A model generated the notes under the pieces. That model saw nothing but the letters and a program-made list of their open reading frames with translations, was not told where the DNA came from and searched no databases. The position numbers and the translations under genes were made by a program. 64,000 bases of DNA, from contig JBBIVJ010000015.1 in assembly GCA_037439785.1 (NCBI GenBank), positions 32,194-96,193 of the forward strand. Reading direction: 5' to 3'. Positions 35,676 to 44,676 of this stretch are shown here, one piece after another; position 1 is the stretch's first letter; each line of letters begins with the position of its first letter. The DNA is from DSVZ01 sp037439785 (GTDB lineage Bacteria; Verrucomicrobiota; Verrucomicrobiia; Limisphaerales; J093).

Positions 35676-37055
35676 ATGACCCAGTCTGTTACGTTGACCC
35701 TGACGGCACTGGCCGTCGCCCTGTTCCTGCCTGTCGCCGGCCGGGCGCACAACCCGGCCGCCCTGCGCCACTGGCCCCAGTGGCGTGGCCCCCTCGCCAA
35801 CGGCGTTGCCCCCGAGGCCACCCCGCCGGTGAGCTGGAGCGAGACCAACCACGTGAAGTGGAAGTTCGCCGTGCCCGGCTTCGGCACTTCCACCCCCATC
35901 ATCTGGGAGGATCGGGTCTTCCTCCTCACGGCTGTTCCCGTCGAGACCAACGCCCCCGCGGCCACCCCCGCCGCGGAGCCTGCGACGCCGGAAGACCCCC
36001 GCCCGCGTCGCGGGGGTGGCGGGATGCGGCCGGAGCAGCCCACGCAAACCTACGCGTTCACGGTCATTGCCGTGGACCGTCAGACGGGGCGTCCCCGTTG
36101 GGAACGCGTCGTCCGCCGCGCGGTGCCGCACGAGGGGCACCATCGTGATCACGGCTACGCCTCGTTCTCGCCGGTCACCGATGGCGAAGGGCTGTATGTC
36201 TCGTTCGGCTCCCACGGCCTGTACGCGCTGGACCTGGCGGGGAACCTGAAATGGGAAACCGACCTGGGCTACCAGCGCACGCGCAACAGCTTCGGCGAGG
36301 GCAGTTCGCCCGCCCTCCACGGCGAGTACCTGGTCGTGCAGTGGGACCATGAGGGGGAGGACTTCATCGTGGCGCTGGACAAGCGAACCGGCCGCGAGCG
36401 CTGGCGTCGCCAGCGTGACGAGCCCACCACGTGGAGCACGCCGCTGATCGTGGTCCACGGCGGGCGCACCCAGGTGGTGGCCAACGCCACCCAGCGCATC
36501 CGCAGCTACGACCTCCACACCGGTGACCTGCTCTGGGAATGCGGCGGCATGACTCAAAACGTGATCCCCAGCCCGGTGACCGACGGCGAGCGGCTCTACG
36601 CGCTGAGCGGTTTCCGCGGCGCCGCCCTCCTGGCCATCCGCCTCGGCCACACCGGCGACCTGACCACCGCCGCCGAAGCCATCGCCTGGCGGCACGGCCG
36701 CAACACGCCCTACGTCCCCTCCCCGCTGCTGTACGAGGACCGCCTTTACTTCCACTCCGGCAACAACGCCATGCTCTCCTGTTTCGAGGCCTCGACCGGC
36801 CGGCCGCTGATCGAGGCCGAACGGCTCCCGGCCCTGAGCGGCATCTACGCCTCCCCCCTCGGCGCGGCCGGCCGGGTTTATGTGGTGGGGCGTGACGGCC
36901 AGACGGCGGTGCTGCGGGCCGGGGCCCCCTTGGAAGTCCTGGCCGTCAACCGGTTGGAGGACCGTTTCGATGCCTCGGCCGCCGCGGTGGGACGTGAACT
37001 GTTCCTGCGCGGCCACCGGCATCTCTACTGCCTGGCCGAGCCCGAAGGTGGCTGA
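35676..37055 (+). CDS. PQQ-binding-like beta-propeller repeat protein, exported
   Basis: The 459-residue secreted propeller protein is of the same family as those at 14737 and 39837. A signal peptide (VTLTLTALAVALFLPVAG) is followed by the family opening HWPQWRGPLANGVAPEATPP. Blades carry WSETNHVKWKFAVPGFGTSTPIIW, VDRQTGRPRWE, LDLAGNLKWETDLG, LDKRTGRERWRRQ and LHTGDLLWECGG. An Ala/Glu/Pro/Arg-rich insertion lies in the second blade (about residues 95-125). The gene is 25 bases downstream of the hydrolase and probably in the same operon. A terminator follows at 37129. A structural or ligand-binding role is more likely than redox catalysis. Confidence 0.9.
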   Translation: MTQSVTLTLTALAVALFLPVAGRAHNPAALRHWPQWRGPLANGVAPEATPPVSWSETNHVKWKFAVPGFGTSTPIIWEDRVFLLTAVPVETNAPAATPAAEPATPEDPRPRRGGGGMRPEQPTQTYAFTVIAVDRQTGRPRWERVVRRAVPHEGHHRDHGYASFSPVTDGEGLYVSFGSHGLYALDLAGNLKWETDLGYQRTRNSFGEGSSPALHGEYLVVQWDHEGEDFIVALDKRTGRERWRRQRDEPTTWSTPLIVVHGGRTQVVANATQRIRSYDLHTGDLLWECGGMTQNVIPSPVTDGERLYALSGFRGAALLAIRLGHTGDLTTAAEAIAWRHGRNTPYVPSPLLYEDRLYFHSGNNAMLSCFEASTGRPLIEAERLPALSGIYASPLGAAGRVYVVGRDGQTAVLRAGAPLEVLAVNRLEDRFDASAAAVGRELFLRGHRHLYCLAEPEGG

Positions 37056-37128
37056 GCGGCCATGCCGCCGCTTTACCGGCCTCACCCGGGGGGAACGGCG
37101 TCACGGCGACATCGTGGCGGAAAACGCA

Positions 37129-37173
37129 CCGCGCGGGCGGGGCTTCTCGAGCTGCCGGCCGCGCGGTTTTTTT
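37129..37173 (+). terminator. Rho-independent terminator between convergent genes
   Basis: Two 9-base arms (ACCGCGCGG at 37129-37137 and CCGCGCGGT at 37159-37167) enclose a 21-base loop that can itself pair in part. Seven T residues and then five A residues follow. It lies between the propeller gene and the convergent isomerase-like gene and may serve both strands. Confidence 0.8.
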
Positions 37174-37201
37174 AAAAAGTGGGAAACGACGTTTGCGGGG
37201 G

Positions 37202-38251
<1,050 letters not shown>

Positions 38252-38495
38252 GATGGTGTCGTCTCGGACGTGCCCGCCGGCCGGCCCCACAAGGGGAGGG
38301 GGCCGCGGCCGGGCGCCGCTCTAGTGGATTCGCGCGACAGGCTACCAAGGCCGCCGGCTGCCGCAACCGCAAAGTCGCCCCCCGCCCCATTCCCGGCCGG
38401 ACCGCGCCGGGGCCGCGGCGCACCGGAGAGACTGGACGGTGTCGCGGCCACTTTGCACTTGGCGCGTCCGCGGCCCTGCTCGTTAATTCGCCGCC

Positions 38496-39734
38496 ATGAA
38501 AATCGTGCTCGCCTACTCGGGCGGTTTGGACACCTCGGTATTGCTGGCCTGGCTCAAGGAAACCTACCAGGCCGAACTGATCGCTTTCTGCGCCAACATT
38601 GGCCAGGCGGAGGAACTCAAGGGCCTCGAGCAGAAGGCCCGCCGCACCGGCGCCAGCCAGGTGTACATTGACGATCTCCAGGAGGAGTTCGCCCGCGACT
38701 TCATCTTCCCCATGATCCGGGCCGGGGCCATCTACGAGGGCCAGTACTACCTCGGTACCAGCATCGCCCGGCCGCTCATCGCCAGGCGCATGATCGAAAT
38801 CGCCCGGGCGGAAAAGGCCGACGCCATCGCCCACGGCGCCACCGGCAAGGGTAACGACCAGGTGCGCTTCGAGCTGACCGCCGCCGCGCTGGCGCCCGAG
38901 CTGGAGGTCATCGCCCCCTGGCGCGACGAACGCTTCCGTGCCCAGTTCCCCGGTCGGGCCGAGATGATCGCCTACTGCGAGGCCAAGGGCATCCCGGTCC
39001 AGGCCAGCGCGAAAAAGCCGTTTTCGATGGACCGCAACCTCCTGCACATCTCCTACGAGGCGGGCATCCTCGAAGACCCGTGGTTCGACGCTCACGCCCC
39101 GAAAAACCGCGAGTACTTCACCACCCTCTCGGTCTTCCCCGAGGACGCGCCGGACCGGCCGGAGTTTGTGACCCTCGACTTCGAGCGGGGCGACTGCGTG
39201 GCCGTCAACGGCAAGCGCCTGACCCCGCTCCAGGTCATGAAGACCCTCAACAAACTGGGCGGCAAACACGGCGTGGGCCGCGTGGACATGGTCGAAAACC
39301 GCTACGTGGGCATGAAAAGCCGCGGCGTGTACGAAACCCCCGGCGGCGCCATCCTCCATTTCACTCACCGGCAGATGGAAAGCCTGACCATGGACCGGGA
39401 GGTCATGCACCTGCGCGACGCCCTCATCCCCCGCTACGCCGAGCTGGTGTACTACGGCTACTGGTTCAGTCCGGAGCGGCTGGCCCTGCAGGCCTTCGTC
39501 GAGGAAAGCCAGAAAAACGTCTCCGGCACCGTGCGGGTCAAGCTCTACAAGGGCAACCTCATGGTGGCCGGCCGCAAGAGCCCGGTCAGCCTCTACAACC
39601 CCCACCTGGCCACCATGGAGGCCGACCCCACCCGGGCCTACAACCAGAGCGACGCCTCCGGCTTCATCCGTCTCAACGCCCTCCGCCTCAAAGTGGCGGC
39701 CCAAGTGCAACACCGCGACCGCCCGCCGGCCTAA
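38496..39734 (+). CDS. argG: Argininosuccinate synthase
   Basis: ArgG joins citrulline and aspartate using ATP in arginine synthesis. The 412 residues match the family length. The PP-loop is at the very N-terminus (VLAYSGGLDTSV). Further motifs are the HGATGKGNDQVRFEL segment, the citrulline-binding region EGQYYLGTSIARPLIA and ENRYVGMKSRGVYETPGG. The start ATG is exact for the family. The divergent gene upstream leaves 244 bases for regulation, in which I can see no recognisable ARG box or riboswitch. The next gene begins 102 bases downstream with its own probable promoter region. Confidence 0.98.
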   Translation: MKIVLAYSGGLDTSVLLAWLKETYQAELIAFCANIGQAEELKGLEQKARRTGASQVYIDDLQEEFARDFIFPMIRAGAIYEGQYYLGTSIARPLIARRMIEIARAEKADAIAHGATGKGNDQVRFELTAAALAPELEVIAPWRDERFRAQFPGRAEMIAYCEAKGIPVQASAKKPFSMDRNLLHISYEAGILEDPWFDAHAPKNREYFTTLSVFPEDAPDRPEFVTLDFERGDCVAVNGKRLTPLQVMKTLNKLGGKHGVGRVDMVENRYVGMKSRGVYETPGGAILHFTHRQMESLTMDREVMHLRDALIPRYAELVYYGYWFSPERLALQAFVEESQKNVSGTVRVKLYKGNLMVAGRKSPVSLYNPHLATMEADPTRAYNQSDASGFIRLNALRLKVAAQVQHRDRPPA

Positions 39735-39836
39735 CCGTCGCCGCCTCGCTCTCATCGGAACACCAGCGCGGCAGACCGGGAATTCACCGCGCCAATGTTT
39801 TGACTTCCGCAAAAAAACCTGAACTATTCGACCCAT

Positions 39837-41111
39837 ATGGACCCATTTTACCGTACCACCTCCCTGATCCTCCTGACTGCCGGATGTGTCGGGGACTTTG
39901 CCTCCGCCCTCGGTGCCGACTGGCCCCAGTGGCGCGGCCCACGGCGCAACGGCGCTACCGCCGAGACCGGCCTCCTCCAGCAATGGCCCGCGGACGGCCC
40001 GCCCCTGCGCTGGCAACGCACCGACCTCGGCTCCGGCTACGGCTCCCCCGCCGTGGTCGGCTCGCACCTCTACCTGCTCGACAATCAGGGCCTTGAAGAC
40101 GAGGGCGTCGTCGCCCTGCACGCCGCCGACGGCCGCACCCTCTGGCGCACCCGCCTCGGCCCGGTGGGCAACCCCAAACAAAACCCCAACTACCCCGCCG
40201 CCCGCTCGACCCCCACCGTGGACGGCGCGGTGCTCTACGCCCTGGGCTCCGACGGCGACCTCGCCTGCCTCGAAACCGCCACCGGCCAGGTGCGCTGGCG
40301 CAAAAACCTGCGCACCGACTTCGCCGGCAAGCATGGCGAGTGGGCCTACGCCGAGTCCCCGCTGGTGGACGGCGAGGCGCTGATCTGCACCCCCGGCGGC
40401 ACGGAGGCCACGGTCCTGGCCCTGAACAAAACCACCGGCGCCGTGCTCTGGAAAGCCGCCCTGCCCGAGGCCGACGAAGCCGCCTACGCCTCCCCCATTG
40501 CCGTGGAGCTGGGCGGCGTGCGCCAGTACGTGCAACTGCTGCAAAAAGGCCTGGTGGGACTCGAGGCCCAAACCGGCCGGCTGCTCTGGCGCTTCACCAA
40601 GCCGGTCAGCCGCTTCAACGCCAACATCCCCACCCCCGTGGCCGGGGCCGACCTGATCTATGCCGCCTCCGCCGGCACCGGCGGCGGCACCGTGCGCCTC
40701 AGGCCTGCCGCCACCGGCGTCACCTTCGAGGAACTGTACTTCGAGTCCAAGCTCCCCACCGCCATCGGCGGCTGCGTGCTGGTGGGTCCCCACCTTTACG
40801 GCACCACCGCCCAGGCGCTGCTGTGCATCGAGTTCGCCACCGGCCGGGTGGTGTGGGAAGAACGCGCCATCGGTGCCGCCGCTCTCTGTCTGGCTGACAA
40901 CCGCCTCTACCTCCACGGGGAAAACGGCCAGGTCGCGCTGGTCGAACCCTCGCCCGAAGGCTACCGGGAACGCGGCCGCTTCAGCCCACCCGGCCGCCCC
41001 GCGCGCCGCAACCCGATGGAAAAATCCTGGGCCCACCCCGTCGTGGCCGGCGGTCACCTCTACCTGCGCGACCACGGCAGCTTGTGGTGCTACGACGTCC
41101 GGGCACGCTGA
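39837..41111 (+). CDS. PQQ-binding-like beta-propeller repeat protein, exported
   Basis: This third secreted propeller of the window has 424 residues. A signal peptide (TTSLILLTAGCVGDFASALG) contains a cysteine near its end but no good lipobox. The mature part opens DWPQWRGPRRNGATAETGLL. Blades repeat LHAADGRTLWR, LETATGQVRWRKN, LNKTTGAVLWKA, LEAQTGRLLWRF and IEFATGRVVWEE. TTGACT at 39800-39805 followed by a run of seven A residues may belong to a promoter, though no good -10 is present before the close ATG. A strong terminator follows. The protein is probably an extracellular binding or structural protein. Confidence 0.9.
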   Translation: MDPFYRTTSLILLTAGCVGDFASALGADWPQWRGPRRNGATAETGLLQQWPADGPPLRWQRTDLGSGYGSPAVVGSHLYLLDNQGLEDEGVVALHAADGRTLWRTRLGPVGNPKQNPNYPAARSTPTVDGAVLYALGSDGDLACLETATGQVRWRKNLRTDFAGKHGEWAYAESPLVDGEALICTPGGTEATVLALNKTTGAVLWKAALPEADEAAYASPIAVELGGVRQYVQLLQKGLVGLEAQTGRLLWRFTKPVSRFNANIPTPVAGADLIYAASAGTGGGTVRLRPAATGVTFEELYFESKLPTAIGGCVLVGPHLYGTTAQALLCIEFATGRVVWEERAIGAAALCLADNRLYLHGENGQVALVEPSPEGYRERGRFSPPGRPARRNPMEKSWAHPVVAGGHLYLRDHGSLWCYDVRAR

Positions 41112-41124
41112 TGGCCCCCCCTTT

Positions 41125-41159
41125 GCGCCCCGCCGCGGTGCCGCGCCGGGGCGCCTTTT
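41125..41159 (+). terminator. Rho-independent terminator after beta-propeller gene
   Basis: A GCGCCCCG / CGGGGCGC stem with an inner CGCGG-CCGCG stem is followed by CTTTTCC. It is 14 bases after the stop codon of the propeller gene. Confidence 0.75.
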
Positions 41160-41171
41160 CCTCGCCGGCTG

Positions 41172-41202
41172 ACGCCGGCGGCTACCAACGCCGGCGGCTA
41201 CC
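41172..41202. repeat. Short direct repeat ACGCCGGCGGCTACC x2
   Basis: Two perfect 15-base copies sit one base apart in the gap between convergent genes. The unit contains a GCCGGC palindrome. It may be part of a longer interspersed repeat or a protein-binding site. Confidence 0.6.
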
Positions 41203-41226
41203 CCTCCACGCATCGGAAGAGTCTGC

Positions 41227-43893
41227 CTAGGGCACCGAGCGGGCGCGGTAGAATCGCCGCGCCGCCCCGCCCGCCGTCGGGTCGGTGAAGTCAACCACCC
41301 CGTCGGGATTGTCCACGGTCCCCAGCACTTCCCAGCTCGAGAGGTCCGCGCTGGATTCCAGTCGCACCCGTCCGCCGGGGCTGGCTGCCACGCGTAGTCG
41401 GAAGCCGGTGGTTGCCGCCCAGCCGAGCGCCTGGAGCGTGACCTGGTCATCGTCCACCACGGTCACGGTGGCGCGCAGGCGCTCGCCGGGCAGGCCGTTG
41501 ACCAGGCCGCTCAGTTGCACCTCGATCGTCTCGGGCGGCTCGGCCAGTGCGTCGTTCAAGAGCGTGAGGACCACCGGACGGCTGGTCTGGCCGGGGGCAA
41601 ACACCAGCGTGCCCGCCGCGGCCACGTAATCCTTTCCCGGCGTGGCCGAGCCCCCCGCGGTGGCGTAATCCACGTAGAGGGTCTGGGCCGCGGGCTTGCT
41701 GAGGGTAACCGTGAGGGTGAGGCTGCCGGTGCCCTCGGAGACGGTGTGGGCCGCGGTGCCGAAGTTCACCGTGGGCGGGTCGTTGTCCAGAATCTCGAAC
41801 ACCGCCCCGGCCGGCGCCACCAGCACGGCGTTGGTGGGGTTGAAGAGCCGGACCTCGACGGTCTCGGTCCCTTCGTCCAGCCCGTCCTCCAGCACGGGGA
41901 TGAGCAGGTCCTTCCGGGTCTGACCCGGGGCAAACTCGAGCTGGCCGGTCAGGGCCACGTAATCCAGCCCCGCGGTGGCCGTGCCGTTGGTGGCGGCCCA
42001 GGCCACGGTCACCGCCCGGCCGGTGGCGGCGCTGAGCAGCACGCCCAACCGCGCCTGGCCGGCACCTTCGTCCACTGCGGACCGCTCGGTTGCGAAGCGC
42101 ACAGTGGGCAGGTCGTTGTCCAGGAGGGTCACGGTCAGCGGCGGGCCGGGCACGGTGTCCACCCCGTTGGTGAGCACCACCTGGAACTGCTCGTCCAGCT
42201 CGACCTGCGTGTCGTCCAGCACGCGGAGGGTCACGGCGTGATTGGTGGAGCCGGGGGGGAAGATCAGCGTGCCCGCGGCCGGCTCGAAATCCGGGCCCGC
42301 GCCCGCGGTGAGGGCATGGGTGAAAAAGTCCACCCGCACCTCGCGGAGCATGGGGTAGGCGAGGTGGACCGGCACGGTCAGATTCGCGGTGCGTTCGGTC
42401 AGGTTGGTCTCGGTCACCGCCAACCGCACCGGCGGCGGCGGGGTGGTGTCCACAAAGATCGAGTCGCTGACGGCGGGGGAGACGTTGCCAAAGGGGTCTT
42501 CGAACTGCACGCGCACCGTCCGCGTGGTCACGCCCGCCGGCAGTTCCCAGACCTTGACCGGCGCAAACGCTTCCCACGCCGACCAGGTGGTGCCGTCATG
42601 GCTGAAGCGCATCCGCGCCACCGTGCCGCTGTTGTCGGCCGCGGCCAGCGAGAGCGTGACCAGGCGGTTGGTGGTAATGGCCGCGCCGTCGTTGATCGCC
42701 ACGCTGCCCGCCGGCGGGTCCAGGTCGGTGAGGATGTTGGTCGTGGTGCTGACCACCGTGCCGTCCGGCCCGGTGACCGTCTGCGTGACGGTGAACCGGC
42801 CCACCGCGCGGAAGACATGCACCGGGCTGCGCGCGGCGCTGCCCGCGCCGTCGCCGAAAGTCCAGCTCCAGGCCGTCCCGGCCACGGACAGGTCGGTGAA
42901 ATACACGGTGAGCGGGGCGCGCCCGGCGGCGGTGGACACGGCCAGGCCGGCCAGCGGCCGCGTGGGCAGGGCGTGCCAGGACGCGACGGCAAAGTTGTAG
43001 CCGAGCCGGCTGACGTTGAAACCGTCCGACCACGTGACGGTAGCATTGGTCAGTCCCATCAACAGGGCCGTGCCGGAGGCCGGCGCCACGGCGGTGCCCA
43101 CCCATTGCCCGGTGAGGGGGTGGAACAGCCGGGCGCGCAGTTGGGGGCCGTTGCTCCAGGCCACCAGGCCGGCATCGGTGAGCAGGCTCAGGGCGCCGGC
43201 CGTGGGGGTGTCCTCGCGGGCCCAGCGCTGCCGCAGGGGGTCATAGACGCGCAGGTGCACCGCGCCGCCGGCGCTCCAGGCCACCACGCCGTTGGTGCTG
43301 CCCAGGTCAAAGGTGGGGCCGAAGGCGTTGTCATCAGCCTGCCAGCGGCCGGCTGCGGGGTCGTAGGTGCGCAGAAACACCGCATTGCCGCTGGACCAGC
43401 TCACCACCCCGTCCACACAGCGCAGATCGAAGGTCGAGCCGTTGACCTTGTCCAACACCCATGTCCCGCGGGCGTGATCGTACCCCACCCAGCCGACCTG
43501 GGCCACCGCGCTCCAGGCCACCACGCCGCGGTGCTGGCGCACCTCCTGGACCTGGGGGACGGCCCAGTTGAACTCGACCCAGTTGGTCCGGGCGGGATCG
43601 TACGTGCGCACGTGCACGGCGTCGCCGCTGGACCAGCTCACCACGCCGCCCTGGTTGTGGAAGGCAAAAAGCACCGGCGCCGCCGCGACGTGGGTGTACT
43701 CACGACCCTGGGCCGGGTCCCACACCCGACAGGTCACGCGCGCCCCATCATACGTGGCCGACACCTCGCCCAGCGGGGCGGACAGGTCGAACAGCGCGGC
43801 CCGGCTCGCGGGCGCAACGACCAGAGCGGCCCCCAGCCCCAACATTAGACCGGGCGCTGCGGCGCGCCCGGGGCCGATGCGCCGTCGGGCCAT
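41227..43893 (-). CDS. Large exported protein with WS/YDP repeats, PKD and Calx-beta domains
   Basis: The 888-residue secreted protein has a signal peptide (about 1-33) ending APASRA. Residues about 40-340 hold six or seven degenerate units of about 50 residues with the pattern GVVSWSSGDAVHVRTYDP and then W, probably propeller blades. A PKD domain follows (ATAGRAPLTVYFTDLSVAGTAWSWTFGDG region), then a Y_Y_Y-like sandwich, then three Calx-beta domains (GTATAGLDYVALTGQLEFAPGQT, GSATPGKDYVAAAGTLVFAPGQT and one weaker copy), each ending in a DND/DDD calcium motif. The C-terminus resembles the family's 'VRLESSADLSSWEVLG' ending, common in verrucomicrobial surface proteins. An alternative ATG lies at 43935. 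Probably adhesion or surface binding. Confidence 0.85.
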   Translation of the reverse strand: MARRRIGPGRAAAPGLMLGLGAALVVAPASRAALFDLSAPLGEVSATYDGARVTCRVWDPAQGREYTHVAAAPVLFAFHNQGGVVSWSSGDAVHVRTYDPARTNWVEFNWAVPQVQEVRQHRGVVAWSAVAQVGWVGYDHARGTWVLDKVNGSTFDLRCVDGVVSWSSGNAVFLRTYDPAAGRWQADDNAFGPTFDLGSTNGVVAWSAGGAVHLRVYDPLRQRWAREDTPTAGALSLLTDAGLVAWSNGPQLRARLFHPLTGQWVGTAVAPASGTALLMGLTNATVTWSDGFNVSRLGYNFAVASWHALPTRPLAGLAVSTAAGRAPLTVYFTDLSVAGTAWSWTFGDGAGSAARSPVHVFRAVGRFTVTQTVTGPDGTVVSTTTNILTDLDPPAGSVAINDGAAITTNRLVTLSLAAADNSGTVARMRFSHDGTTWSAWEAFAPVKVWELPAGVTTRTVRVQFEDPFGNVSPAVSDSIFVDTTPPPPVRLAVTETNLTERTANLTVPVHLAYPMLREVRVDFFTHALTAGAGPDFEPAAGTLIFPPGSTNHAVTLRVLDDTQVELDEQFQVVLTNGVDTVPGPPLTVTLLDNDLPTVRFATERSAVDEGAGQARLGVLLSAATGRAVTVAWAATNGTATAGLDYVALTGQLEFAPGQTRKDLLIPVLEDGLDEGTETVEVRLFNPTNAVLVAPAGAVFEILDNDPPTVNFGTAAHTVSEGTGSLTLTVTLSKPAAQTLYVDYATAGGSATPGKDYVAAAGTLVFAPGQTSRPVVLTLLNDALAEPPETIEVQLSGLVNGLPGERLRATVTVVDDDQVTLQALGWAATTGFRLRVAASPGGRVRLESSADLSSWEVLGTVDNPDGVVDFTDPTAGGAARRFYRARSVP

Positions 43894-44132
43894 GCTGAAT
43901 CGTCCACCGCGGATAGTAGAAACCCTGGCCAACATGGCCGGACAGCCTAGCAAGTCACTTGCCAGAGGCAACGCGGCTGCCACCCCCGCCCAGGACAGGC
44001 AGCGTGCGCTTTACCATCCCCGAGGGTCCGGACAGTCCCCGTCCGCCGCGGAGCTGGACCGGTGAGCCGGCTTCCCCGGAAGCGGCTGCTTGTCGGCACC
44101 GGGGCTCCTTGGCAACCTCCGGCCGCACCACC

Positions 44133-44354
44133 ATGCCCGGACACCGCCCCAGCCCACTGGAGGACATCATCCGCATCCGCCAGGACCTGCGCGACCGCTA
44201 CCAGGACGGCTTCCCCATTCTGAAGGAACTGCTCCAAAACACCGACGACGCGGGGGCGGCCAGCGGGAGAACCTGCCGGCTCCAGCCTGCTCCGTCTCAA
44301 CAACCTGCTCCGCCCAAACGCACCTCCGCTCCATCCTGCCTCCCCCGCCGTTGA
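44133..44354 (+). pseudogene. Remnant of sacsin-like HSP90-type ATPase N-terminus
   Basis: Only about 45 recognisable codons survive: MPGHRPSPLEDIIRIRQDL then RYQDGFPILKELLQNTDDAGA. The ELLQNxDDAGA motif is the ATP-binding Asn/Asp signature of sacsin-like HSP90/histidine-kinase ATPases, which in bacteria are often components of large anti-phage or restriction-type proteins. After DAGA the sequence becomes random Pro/Ser/Arg codons and stops. The rest of the gene, normally more than 1000 codons, is missing. It is the first of several defence-gene fragments in this region. Confidence 0.65.
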
Positions 44355-44421
44355 GGACCAGCCAAACCGGCGCGGCTTTTTCTCCAAGCGCTTCTCCTCA
44401 AAGCACCCTTGAGCTGCTAGG

Positions 44422-44676
44422 GTGCGTCCGATGCAACCGCTCGAACGCTTCCAAGGCCTGCTGCGCGAACTGTTCCAGTTCGACTGCCAGGACCTCGATT
44501 TCGGCATCTACCGGGTGCTCAACTACAAGCGAAAGCAGATCGAGGAGTTCATCACCACCCGCCTGCCGCAGCACGTGGATGAGGCTTTCATTCTGTGCAG
44601 CTTCTCGACCAGCCAGACCCCTTTTCCCAGCGAACTTTGCGATTACGGTCCGCAGCTGATCAATTTGAAACCATGA
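44422..44676 (+). pseudogene. N-terminal fragment of type III Mod-like DNA methyltransferase, fused to foreign tail
   Basis: This is an open frame of 84 codons. The first 55 or so (MQPLERFQGLLRELFQFDCQ, DLDFGIYRVLNYKRKQIEEF) match the N-terminus of type III-like adenine-specific methyltransferases. From about codon 56 (ILCSFSTSQTPFPSELCDYG) the sequence no longer fits Mod and looks like the C-terminal end of another protein. Its stop overlaps the ATG of the next gene by four bases (ATGA). I read it as a chimera: Mod's 5' end followed by the tail of an inserted gene. The methylation motifs (DPPY and FxGxG) are absent, so it cannot be an active enzyme. Confidence 0.65.
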
